This document shows positions 1 through 5,913 of a DNA stretch of 13,511 nucleotides, piece by piece; within the stretch, counting starts at the first letter, position 1; every line of letters begins with the position of its first letter. The notes under the pieces were generated by a model. That model worked only from the letters and a program-made list of their open reading frames with translations. It had not been told where the DNA came from and did not search any database. The stretch comes from Chloroflexia bacterium (GTDB lineage Bacteria; Chloroflexota; Chloroflexia; Thermomicrobiales; CFX8): NCBI GenBank assembly GCA_013696045.1, contig JACCZH010000146.1:1-13511 (forward strand), read 5' to 3'. The position numbers were made by a program, and so were the translations under genes.

Positions 1-321
1 GTCAGCAAACTGGGCGAGGGCGCAGCCATCAAGATCATGGATTCCTCGCACATCTCCAACCACAAGCTCGTCCAGCACTTCCGGCAGCTAGCGCGCGAGA
101 ACGACATTCCCCATCAAATGGAAGTTCTGCCGCGTGGCGGCACCGATGCGGGAGCCATGGTCATCAATCGCGGCGGCGCGCCGGTCATTACGCTCTCGTT
201 TCCAACACGCTACATCCACACCGTCAACGAGATGTGCGCGGTGTCCGACATCCAGGCCGGTATCAATCTCCTGGCGGCCTATCTTGAGCATGCTCACGAG
301 GGTGATTACGCGTTCGGCTAG
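1..321 (+). CDS. M42-family metallo-aminopeptidase, C-terminal part (5' end outside window)
   Basis: The reading frame is open from the first base, so this is the last 106 codons of a longer gene; the ATG at 37 is internal. M42 enzymes (glutamyl/leucyl aminopeptidases, FrvX/PepA type) are cytoplasmic di-metal peptidases of about 350 residues that remove N-terminal residues from peptides. The visible part carries the family's C-terminal signature: a Gly-Gly-Thr-Asp-Ala segment (bases 139-153), then Pro-Thr-Arg-Tyr-Ile-His (211-228), whose His is a metal ligand in characterised members, then a closing helix with a conserved Asp. The upstream metal ligands (HxD, the Glu-Glu pair) would lie outside the window. 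The pirin-like gene starts 48 bases downstream on the same strand and may be co-transcribed. An M20-type peptidase is less likely because of the GGTDA and RYIH motifs. Confidence 0.85.
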   Translation, partial: VSKLGEGAAIKIMDSSHISNHKLVQHFRQLARENDIPHQMEVLPRGGTDAGAMVINRGGAPVITLSFPTRYIHTVNEMCAVSDIQAGINLLAAYLEHAHEGDYAFG

Positions 322-369
322 GAAGAAGCCGGGTGGGCGATGCCACTCAACGGGCAAAGGAGACGCTCC

Positions 370-1143
370 ATGAACGAGGTGCGGCACACGAACCAACCGG
401 CAAGCGGGGCCACACTCTACAAATCCGAACGCACACGAGTCACCGTGGATCAGGGACCGTTCGTCATTCACATCAACTTCCCGGGGCGCCTCGTTCCCAG
501 GTCTAACGACCACGGACACGGCCCACTTGCGGCCATCGCCGAGTCGCTCCTTGATCCTGGCGCCTGGATCCGGCTGCACGAGCATTCGAACGACGAAATC
601 ATCTCCTGGGTGCCAGAAGGCGTTATGCGACACAACGATCGCACGGTCGGCGAGCTCATTGCCGACCCCGATCATCTGATGATCATGAACGCGGGCCGTA
701 GTTTCTGGCATGAGGAGCGCACTGAGCACCACGATCCTCATCTGCGCATGCTCCAGATCTTTGTGCGCCCGCACACGCTCGACCTGGAACCAGAGATTCA
801 GCACGGGCCGATCGACCCACTCGTGCCAAACGAGTGGAGACACCTCTTCGGGCCGGTGAGCTCTGACGCGCCGTTCACGGTGCGCAACGATGTGCATCTC
901 CACGACATCCGGCTCGACCGTGATACCAGTGTCGAGTTGCCGGCCATCGCTGGCTGGGACACCTATTTCTATGTTTTTACTGGTGTGGTCGAGGTCGACG
1001 GCACGCCGTTTGGTGAAGCGGAGAGCGGACTGATCGTCGGAGATGGAGGCCTCACGGTGACGGCACAGGCTCCGACCCTGCTGGTCTCCTTTCTCATCAA
1101 CCCCAACGCCACAACGACGCGCATGGGAACGGTGGGAAGGTAA
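370..1143 (+). CDS. Pirin-like bicupin (YhhW/quercetin dioxygenase-like family)
   Basis: This 257-residue protein resembles the pirin family: two cupin barrels with a metal site in the N-terminal barrel. Some pirins oxidise quercetin in vitro, but most bacterial members have no known substrate. The metal-site pattern is visible: His70 and His72 in Leu-His-Glu-His-Ser, and His114 and Glu116 in Met-Asn-Ala-Gly-Arg-Ser-Phe-Trp-His-Glu. These match the HPHxGFE and MxAGxGxxHxE motifs of the family. Residues 170-257 form a second, metal-free-looking barrel. The start at 370 is chosen because AAAGGAG (357-363) sits six to seven bases upstream; the in-frame ATG at 340 has no such site. The gene follows the peptidase closely, which says little about its job. 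The substrate cannot be told from the sequence. Confidence 0.8.
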   Translation: MNEVRHTNQPASGATLYKSERTRVTVDQGPFVIHINFPGRLVPRSNDHGHGPLAAIAESLLDPGAWIRLHEHSNDEIISWVPEGVMRHNDRTVGELIADPDHLMIMNAGRSFWHEERTEHHDPHLRMLQIFVRPHTLDLEPEIQHGPIDPLVPNEWRHLFGPVSSDAPFTVRNDVHLHDIRLDRDTSVELPAIAGWDTYFYVFTGVVEVDGTPFGEAESGLIVGDGGLTVTAQAPTLLVSFLINPNATTTRMGTVGR

Positions 1144-1178
1144 CCACCCGCGGTGTGACCTGGTGATGCTCCGGGTTC

Positions 1179-1201
1179 CTGCCTCGCAACGCTACAGGCA
1201 G
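1179..1201. repeat. Small inverted repeat after the pirin-like gene
   Basis: CTGCCT (1179-1184) and AGGCAG (1196-1201) pair perfectly across an 11-base loop, 35 bases after the pirin-like stop codon. No run of T follows, so it is not a standard intrinsic terminator. A TATAGT hexamer at 1213-1218 just downstream could be a -10 element for the small gene that follows, but I see no convincing -35. Confidence 0.3.
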
Positions 1202-1291
1202 TCATGGGCCGGTATAGTGGGAGACAGGGTAGCTTGCTGGCGTCTTCCCGGACACACGCCACTCCCTCACTGTAGTGAAAGGATGACGAAA

Positions 1292-1432
1292 ATGCGGTCC
1301 TTTTTCGGCCCGCGTAGCGTTGGAGGCGGCAGGATGCAGGTCTGGGGTTGCTCGCCTGGATGCTTGCTGGTCTCACTGCTTCTCTCAATTGTGCTCACCG
1401 TTATTCTCAATCTTTTGATCGGCATCTTCTAG
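1292..1432 (+). CDS. Small one-helix membrane peptide with Trp-Gly-Cys-Ser-Pro-Gly-Cys motif
   Basis: A 46-residue product: a short Gly/Arg-rich head (residues 1-14), a Cys-Ser-Pro-Gly-Cys motif (about residues 19-23), then one hydrophobic helix of about 21 residues running almost to the C-terminus. The start at 1292 is supported by GAAAGGA at 1277-1283, eight bases upstream. A second in-frame ATG at 1334 also has a good site (GGAGG at 1322-1326, spacing seven) and would give a 32-residue peptide, so both may be used. The Cys pair directly before the helix suggests a membrane-anchored peptide whose cysteines lie at the interface. From memory, small proteins with this layout occur in Chloroflexota, but I cannot name a family. 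Function unknown. The longer in-frame extension to 1163 is probably non-coding. Confidence 0.55.
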   Translation: MRSFFGPRSVGGGRMQVWGCSPGCLLVSLLLSIVLTVILNLLIGIF

Positions 1433-1537
1433 GACACGTCGCATTTCCGGCGAGTTGGATCTGACGATTGGGTGAGCGTCGCCGGGTCGCGGATTTGATA
1501 CCCTATGAGTATCGTGCCCGCTGTGAGGAGCTACGCC

Positions 1538-1807
1538 GTGCTCACGACCGAAATAACATACTGCCCGCAGTGCATCCTCTTCGTCTTTGCGGCGATGGGC
1601 GTGTATCAGTACGTCGTCCGGGACCGCATTCGCAACGGCGTGGCCGGAGAGAACGACGAGCTGCTTGACCTCGATATCGAGCAGATGGACGTAGAGACGC
1701 AGCTACTACTCCTGGAAATGCTTTCCACAGATCACCAAGCCCAGGCATCCCCGCAATCCGATCGACCATCACCGCGCCTGTCCGCTAGCCAACCGAACAT
1801 CGCCTGA
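1538..1807 (+). CDS. Small protein of unknown function with Cys-Pro-Gln-Cys before a hydrophobic segment
   Basis: I do not recognise this family. The GTG at 1538 is preferred because GAGGAG (1525-1530) precedes it by seven bases; the ATG at 1505 in the same frame lacks a site. The 89-residue product has Cys-Pro-Gln-Cys at residues 8-11, a short hydrophobic stretch at 12-26 that might be a membrane segment, an acidic Leu-rich part (about 40-65) likely to be helical, and a Ser/Pro/Gln-rich disordered tail. Third codon positions are GC-rich like the neighbouring genes, and the acidic composition is typical of a real protein. It lies between the small membrane peptide and the recombinase on the same strand. 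The CPxC pair could bind metal or form a disulphide; nothing here decides which. Confidence 0.5.
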   Translation: MLTTEITYCPQCILFVFAAMGVYQYVVRDRIRNGVAGENDELLDLDIEQMDVETQLLLLEMLSTDHQAQASPQSDRPSPRLSASQPNIA

Positions 1808-1841
1808 TCCGCATCGTCTTCTTCAGGCAATGACGATACAC

Positions 1842-1872
1842 TGTACGTACACACTTGATTGAGTGAACGTAC
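1842..1872. promoter_or_regulatory. Palindrome plus phased repeat upstream of the recombinase
   Basis: TGTACGTACA at 1842-1851 is a perfect 10-base palindrome. Its core ACGTAC recurs at 1867-1872, 22 bases on, about two helical turns. The pair straddles the first possible start codon (TTG 1859) of the recombinase gene, a position suited to an operator. This is a pattern only; no regulator is identified. Confidence 0.3.
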
Positions 1873-2884
1873 GGAGTATGTGCTCGTGGAAACCACCATC
1901 GGCGACGCCCACCGCATTTTTATCGACGAGGATTTGCATCTCGCGCCGCGCTCCAGAAGAACCTATGATTCCGCGATCAAGAAGTTTCTGGAACATGTGG
2001 AAAATGACTTCGGCATTGACGCGACCACGTCGCCGGTCACAGAGTTGACGATTGAGCACGTCACGTCGTTCCTTACCTCAGGCATGCCTCGGGACCTGCA
2101 AACCCCGGAAGACATTTCCCGGATGAGAACCCTTCAGACCCAGATGGCGGCTGTCCGCAAGTGGTATTCATACCTGGCAGCGTTTGATTTTCACCCAGAC
2201 CTTGCAACCGATAAGCTCCGCACCCGCATTGCAGCCATGATGCCGCGCTTTACACCGCCACCGCCGGATGTTTACCTGGAGGACCTGGAAGCGATCGTCG
2301 AGCATGTGCGTGCACTGCCGCGTGAAGGCAAACCTGGCCAGGATCTACGGCGCCTGAAGGTCCAGGCCATGATCCCGTTCATGTTCCGCACCGGTGTCCG
2401 GGTATCGGAGCTTTGCGCGCTGCGCCGCAGGGACATTGACCTCGCGGACGGCACAGCCTCGATATATCGCGCCAAAGGCGGGAAGAGCCGCACCGTGCTC
2501 TTTGACGGGCCGACAGCGGAGGCGCTTGTCACCTACTGGACCGCCCGTGGCGATAGCGGACGAGGCATCGGCGCTCATCCAGCCTTCTCCGGACGTGACA
2601 AGCCAGGAGTGCCGGGCAAGCACATCTCACCCCGCACTGTCGAGCACATTGTGGCTCAATTGAGTGTGGCTGCCGGGGTCGAAGCGGAAATTACGCCGCA
2701 TTCATTCCGGCACGGACTGGCGACCGAGCTCGTCCGCAGGAGAGTGCGCGAATCAACTGTGCAGACACTCCTGGGACACGCCTCGCCGGTCACCACGCGT
2801 ATCTATGTTCATAAGACCGCCCTGGAGGTTTCCGACGAATATCAGGAAGCATTCGGACAATACCGGCGTCCGCTGGGTAGCTAA
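1859..2884 (+). CDS. Tyrosine recombinase (XerC/XerD-like phage integrase family)
   Basis: Cytoplasmic site-specific DNA recombinase that cuts and rejoins DNA through a phosphotyrosine. The 341-residue frame has a SAM-like N-terminal core-binding domain (about 20-115), a Pro-rich linker near 130-137, and a catalytic domain (about 138-325). All expected active-site residues are visible: Arg181 (GVRVSEL), Lys206 (RAKGGKSR), His281 and Arg284 (HSFRH), His307 (LLGH) and Tyr316, with the nine-residue His-to-Tyr spacing of XerD. The start is uncertain: TTG 1859 gives the full frame, while GTG 1886 has GGAG (1873-1876) nine bases upstream and would remove nine residues. Length and linker resemble chromosomal Xer-like proteins more than phage integrases. 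The lipoprotein gene begins 10 bases after the stop, so the two are probably co-transcribed. I see no att repeat, so the substrate site is unknown. Confidence 0.92.
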   Translation: MSERTEYVLVETTIGDAHRIFIDEDLHLAPRSRRTYDSAIKKFLEHVENDFGIDATTSPVTELTIEHVTSFLTSGMPRDLQTPEDISRMRTLQTQMAAVRKWYSYLAAFDFHPDLATDKLRTRIAAMMPRFTPPPPDVYLEDLEAIVEHVRALPREGKPGQDLRRLKVQAMIPFMFRTGVRVSELCALRRRDIDLADGTASIYRAKGGKSRTVLFDGPTAEALVTYWTARGDSGRGIGAHPAFSGRDKPGVPGKHISPRTVEHIVAQLSVAAGVEAEITPHSFRHGLATELVRRRVRESTVQTLLGHASPVTTRIYVHKTALEVSDEYQEAFGQYRRPLGS

Positions 2885-2894
2885 GCAGGCCGTT

Positions 2895-4205
2895 ATGCGG
2901 ACGACTATCTTCTGCCTGCTCCTCAGCATGATCCTGACTGCCTGTTCAGCCGGTGGGAATCTGGTCGTGTCCGCTGATCCAACGCCAACCCCCAACGTAA
3001 GCGCCCCAACCCCGACCCGGCTGCCGTTCGCGGCTACCCAGACAGCCGAGGTCAGTGAGGTTCCCTACATTATCGAGCGGGTTGTTCTAGCCACCGAGCT
3101 CGCGGATGATGGCGAGCCAACGGAAGAAGTTACAGTTCTTTCGGAAGAGCAGCAAGAGATCTATCTGGCCATCCGGGCGCGCAATATTGCCGGGGGCACC
3201 AGCTTCAGAGCAATCTGGTTCGAGGACGACCAGATCATCGGCCAGAGCGACGAGCGCGTTGCTGAGTCCAACGGGGATGGTCAATGGGTCGCCCTTCCAT
3301 TTCGCCCAATCGCCCAGTTGAATCCTGCCGCCAATCACACGGTTGAGCTCGTTATCAACGATCGCCGTATTAATGTCTACGCCTTTAGAGTTGGCGCAGG
3401 AAACCCGTCAGACGTTATCGCCGAAGCGACGCTGGCGCTAGGCACCGATGGGGAGGGCGAGCCCGTTTGGCCAGGCGAAACCTTCGACCGCTTCGCCCCA
3501 CAGCTTGTACTGGCAGTGCGGATATCCAATATGGTCGATCCCACTGGAATGGTATTCAATAGCTTCTGGCTGCGCGACGATCTCCTCATCGATCAACGTC
3601 CTCCGGACGGCGGTCAACCACAGCTAACGAGCGATCCGCCAGACCCCGCCGATCGCAGAATGACCTTCACCCTCGTGCCGCAGGTTCCTCTGGTGCCTGG
3701 AGAATACTCGGTAACGGTGCTTCTGAATGGCAGCGAGATCGCCAGCTATCCATTCACTATCGCCTCCGAGGATGCCGCTCAAGCCACGGCTGAGCCGACT
3801 GAACGCGTAGAGGCAACGGCCTCCCCGGTCGCGTCCGGTGTGAGCGTGACGGATCTGTTCGTCGCATCTGAAATCGACGAGGAGACGGGCGAACCAGACA
3901 GCGAACGGGTGCGTGTCTGGGAGACCGAGGCCGAAGAGAGCGTCCCATTTTATGTCTCTGTCGCGCTCTCCGACCTGCGTGTCGACGACGTTGTGTCGTT
4001 TAGCATAGGCATCCGGGGTAGCGTGATCGACCGCTACCAGTTGCCCGTGGCCGCTTTCGAGCGCGGTTGGCTGTCAACCAGGGTTGAGATGCGCTCCCCG
4101 GACAACCCGAACGCTGCTGTGGAATACGAGATTGTCGTCTACGTGAACGACACCCGCGTTCGCAGCGCCAATGTGTTAATTGAATCGGTGGCTGAAGAAG
4201 AGTAA
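2895..4205 (+). CDS. Lipoprotein with three tandem beta-sandwich-like repeats
   Basis: The 436-residue product begins with a lipoprotein signal peptide: hydrophobic residues 5-16 and lipobox Leu-Thr-Ala-Cys with Cys17 as the predicted lipidated residue. It should therefore be anchored on the outer face of the cytoplasmic membrane. A Pro/Thr-rich linker (28-50) follows, then three diverged modules at about 55-167, 172-290 and 314-431. Each opens with a Leu-rich strand and a Gly-Glu-Pro, has a central Phe/Leu-x-Asp-Asp-x-Ile/Leu-Ile type turn (110-115, 227-232, 373-379), and closes with a strand of the form Val-x-Val-x-x-Asn-x-x-x-Ile/Val (149-166, 271-289, 411-429). A Thr/Ala/Glu/Pro linker (about 293-312) separates modules two and three. 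The frame is open back to 2664 but that part overlaps the recombinase. Start 2895 has a weak AGCAGG site. Function unknown; an adhesive or sensory extracytoplasmic role is possible. Confidence 0.85.
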   Translation: MRTTIFCLLLSMILTACSAGGNLVVSADPTPTPNVSAPTPTRLPFAATQTAEVSEVPYIIERVVLATELADDGEPTEEVTVLSEEQQEIYLAIRARNIAGGTSFRAIWFEDDQIIGQSDERVAESNGDGQWVALPFRPIAQLNPAANHTVELVINDRRINVYAFRVGAGNPSDVIAEATLALGTDGEGEPVWPGETFDRFAPQLVLAVRISNMVDPTGMVFNSFWLRDDLLIDQRPPDGGQPQLTSDPPDPADRRMTFTLVPQVPLVPGEYSVTVLLNGSEIASYPFTIASEDAAQATAEPTERVEATASPVASGVSVTDLFVASEIDEETGEPDSERVRVWETEAEESVPFYVSVALSDLRVDDVVSFSIGIRGSVIDRYQLPVAAFERGWLSTRVEMRSPDNPNAAVEYEIVVYVNDTRVRSANVLIESVAEEE

Positions 4206-4259
4206 GGACTACCCGTAAAGGTCAACGCATCTCGACCAGGGCCAGGAGACCGCTTTCGG

Positions 4260-4730
4260 CTACGGTTCGTCTTTCTCTTCCTCCGTCTTCGGCGGCGGAA
4301 TGAGGTCGGGTTGCCTTCTCTCCGGCGCTTTCTGCTTCGCTACCTCTTCCGGGCGTCTGACATAGCGTTCGATCAGCACCGGCATCTCGCGATGAAACTG
4401 GCTGTTGGCAACCACGCGGGACACGCCAGCCTGCTTGGCGGCCCGCAACCCTTCAACATCTTTGTGCGGCCCGAAAACCAGCACCGGGACGTCCTTTTCG
4501 CGTATGGCCGTTATCAAATCCCAGCTCGCCTCCTCGGCGACAACCCCGAGGTCCACAATCACCAACGATGGATCGTAGACCGCCACGGTGTCCGGCAGGA
4601 GCAAGGCCGATTTAATCATCTGCGGCTCGTAGTTCAGACGTTTGATAGTGTTCCGAACGGTAATGCCGAAAAACACGTCGCTGATAACCGCGACAATGAC
4701 CCCACGTTCCTTTGTCGTTTTGCTTGACAT
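4260..4730 (-). CDS. Degenerate receiver-domain protein (CheY-like, pseudo-receiver)
   Basis: A 156-residue cytoplasmic protein. Residues 10-123 follow the alternating beta/alpha plan of a response-regulator receiver: Asp18 after strand 1, and Asp60 at the phospho-acceptor position after the hydrophobic strand ending Val-Ile-Val-Asp. The other conserved residues are poor: strand 4 ends Phe-Gly-Pro-His rather than a Thr/Ser-Ala, and where receivers have Lys-Pro-Phe this protein has Asn-Ser-Gln-Phe (109-112). The invariant Lys is thus missing, as in pseudo-receivers that do not signal by normal phosphorylation. A Pro/Glu/Lys-rich tail (125-156) has no output domain. The start at 4730 has AGGCGG five bases upstream; the frame is open further back to 4862 but that part overlaps the upstream gene. 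It lies 77 bases after the UroD-like gene on the same strand, probably one operon. No histidine kinase is in the window. Confidence 0.7.
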   Translation of the reverse strand: MSSKTTKERGVIVAVISDVFFGITVRNTIKRLNYEPQMIKSALLLPDTVAVYDPSLVIVDLGVVAEEASWDLITAIREKDVPVLVFGPHKDVEGLRAAKQAGVSRVVANSQFHREMPVLIERYVRRPEEVAKQKAPERRQPDLIPPPKTEEEKDEP

Positions 4731-4807
4731 GATAACCGCCTGTCGTAGAGGCCGAAGACCAGGGGCCACGACGGCCATTCGGTCTCCGGCTAATGATCTG
4801 GAGCTGT

Positions 4808-5779
4808 TTAATCGGCCGGCAATTCGAGCTCGTCGACAAGCTCGCGTGCTGCATGGAGCCACTGGTCATCGGTATCGTCGGGAACAGAGCAACCGTTAGC
4901 CAGAATAAAGCGCCGGCCGCCGGTCTGCTTAATGGCGTCCTCGGCTTCGCTGCGAATCTCTTCGGTCGGACCGTTCGAAAGTGCCCCGAATTCGTGCCAG
5001 CCACCCATCAGGCATTTGCTCGTCTTCGAGCGAGCCTCGCGCAGGCTTGGCCCGGCCAGCCGGTCTGACCACGATAACACTTGCACAGGGTAATCCAGCA
5101 CCTCGTCGAAATGCAGATCGCTGTCACCATGGACATGCAAAATGTTGAGCCAGCTGTCCCGCGCTCCCTGGAGCGCCATCAAATCGTAAGGTCTGCCCAA
5201 CTCGCGGTACAGTTCGCGGGTCATGATCGTATCGGTGCAACCTTGAAGCGCGAAGAACACCCCGTCGGCGCCTGAATCCATGCAGTCCTGGATGTGCGCC
5301 CGTAAGTTCTCGGCAATTATCGACAGCGCCTCATGCACCAGCGCGGGAGATTGCTGCGCGTGTTCCAGCAGCAGTTCGCGGGTTTCAGCAAAATACATTG
5401 CCTCGCATAACGGTGAGAAGACCGTCATAATAATGGGAGTCTCGTAGCCCACCGCGTCGCGCAGCGCCTGAATTGCCACCGCCCGTTGATTGAAGAAACG
5501 TGATCGCTCGGCATTGACCGGTTCAACAAGTGTCCAGTCATTCACATCGCGAATTGAGCGCTTGGGAAACGGATATGGCAGATCTGGCATGATCTTGATA
5601 ATATCGAGATCGTGGGTTGCCTCAAAGAAATCGAGGGTTGCTTCCGCCATTCTGCGCCCCGAGCCTGCCGGCTTGAAATGGTGCCAGAAGCAAACCGGAA
5701 TCCTGTCTACCTCCTCGCCGGTTACGGCAGCCATAACCCGCTCTGTCTTGGTCATTTCCTCGAAACCCAAATCCAGCAT
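4808..5779 (-). CDS. Uroporphyrinogen decarboxylase-like protein (UroD/MtaA superfamily, not HemE)
   Basis: This 323-residue protein has the TIM-barrel UroD/MtaA superfamily pattern: Asp-Arg-Ile-Pro-Val (25-29), Gly-Ala-Asp-Gly-Val-Phe-Phe (170-176), His-Val-His-Gly (215-218), and the closing Asn-Gly-Cys-Ser-Val-Pro-Asp-Asp-Thr (295-303). It lacks the HemE N-terminal Arg-rich RQAGRY motif, so haem synthesis is unlikely. In the corrinoid methyltransferases MtaA/MtbA zinc is held by His-x-Cys and a distant Cys; here the first pair is His215-x-His217 and the distant Cys is Cys297, so a modified metal site is plausible. The ATG at 5779 is chosen because GGGGGAGGAA precedes it by a few bases; the TTG at 5794 lies inside this ribosome-binding site. 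A methyl-transfer or corrinoid-linked reaction is possible, but no corrinoid protein is nearby. It shares an operon with the receiver-like gene. Confidence 0.82.
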   Translation of the reverse strand: MLDLGFEEMTKTERVMAAVTGEEVDRIPVCFWHHFKPAGSGRRMAEATLDFFEATHDLDIIKIMPDLPYPFPKRSIRDVNDWTLVEPVNAERSRFFNQRAVAIQALRDAVGYETPIIMTVFSPLCEAMYFAETRELLLEHAQQSPALVHEALSIIAENLRAHIQDCMDSGADGVFFALQGCTDTIMTRELYRELGRPYDLMALQGARDSWLNILHVHGDSDLHFDEVLDYPVQVLSWSDRLAGPSLREARSKTSKCLMGGWHEFGALSNGPTEEIRSEAEDAIKQTGGRRFILANGCSVPDDTDDQWLHAARELVDELELPAD

Positions 5780-5820
5780 TGATTCCTCCCCCAAAACTTC
5801 TTACGTGCCGATCCTGCAAT

Positions 5821-5848
5821 AGTGTAAACCCGACCGGTTGTATGGTAA
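5821..5848 (-). promoter_or_regulatory. Candidate sigma-70-type promoter for the UroD-like operon
   Basis: Read on the minus strand, TTACCA (5848-5843) and TACACT (5826-5821) each match four of six consensus bases and are 16 bases apart. They lie about 40 bases upstream of the UroD-like start, in the 134-base gap shared with the divergent ABC-F gene. The match is modest and the call is tentative. Confidence 0.3.
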
Positions 5849-5913
5849 CGCACATCTCGCGTGATGTATCGTCTCTTCTTAATCATGCGTTTTCAGAATG
5901 GCGGGAAATCCAG

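Noticed and set aside
88..903. 271-aa open frame on the minus strand
   Set aside because: It lies opposite the M42 peptidase and the pirin-like gene, both with clear family motifs; its composition (His/Arg/Val-rich) is typical of an antisense shadow.
1859..2884. Integrase of an integrative element with att sites
   Set aside because: No tRNA gene, direct repeats or phage genes are visible around it; the protein looks closer to chromosomal Xer-like recombinases.
4808..5779. Call as HemE uroporphyrinogen decarboxylase
   Set aside because: The HemE N-terminal RQAGRY-type motif is absent and the His-x-His-Gly site is of the MtaA-like side of the superfamily.
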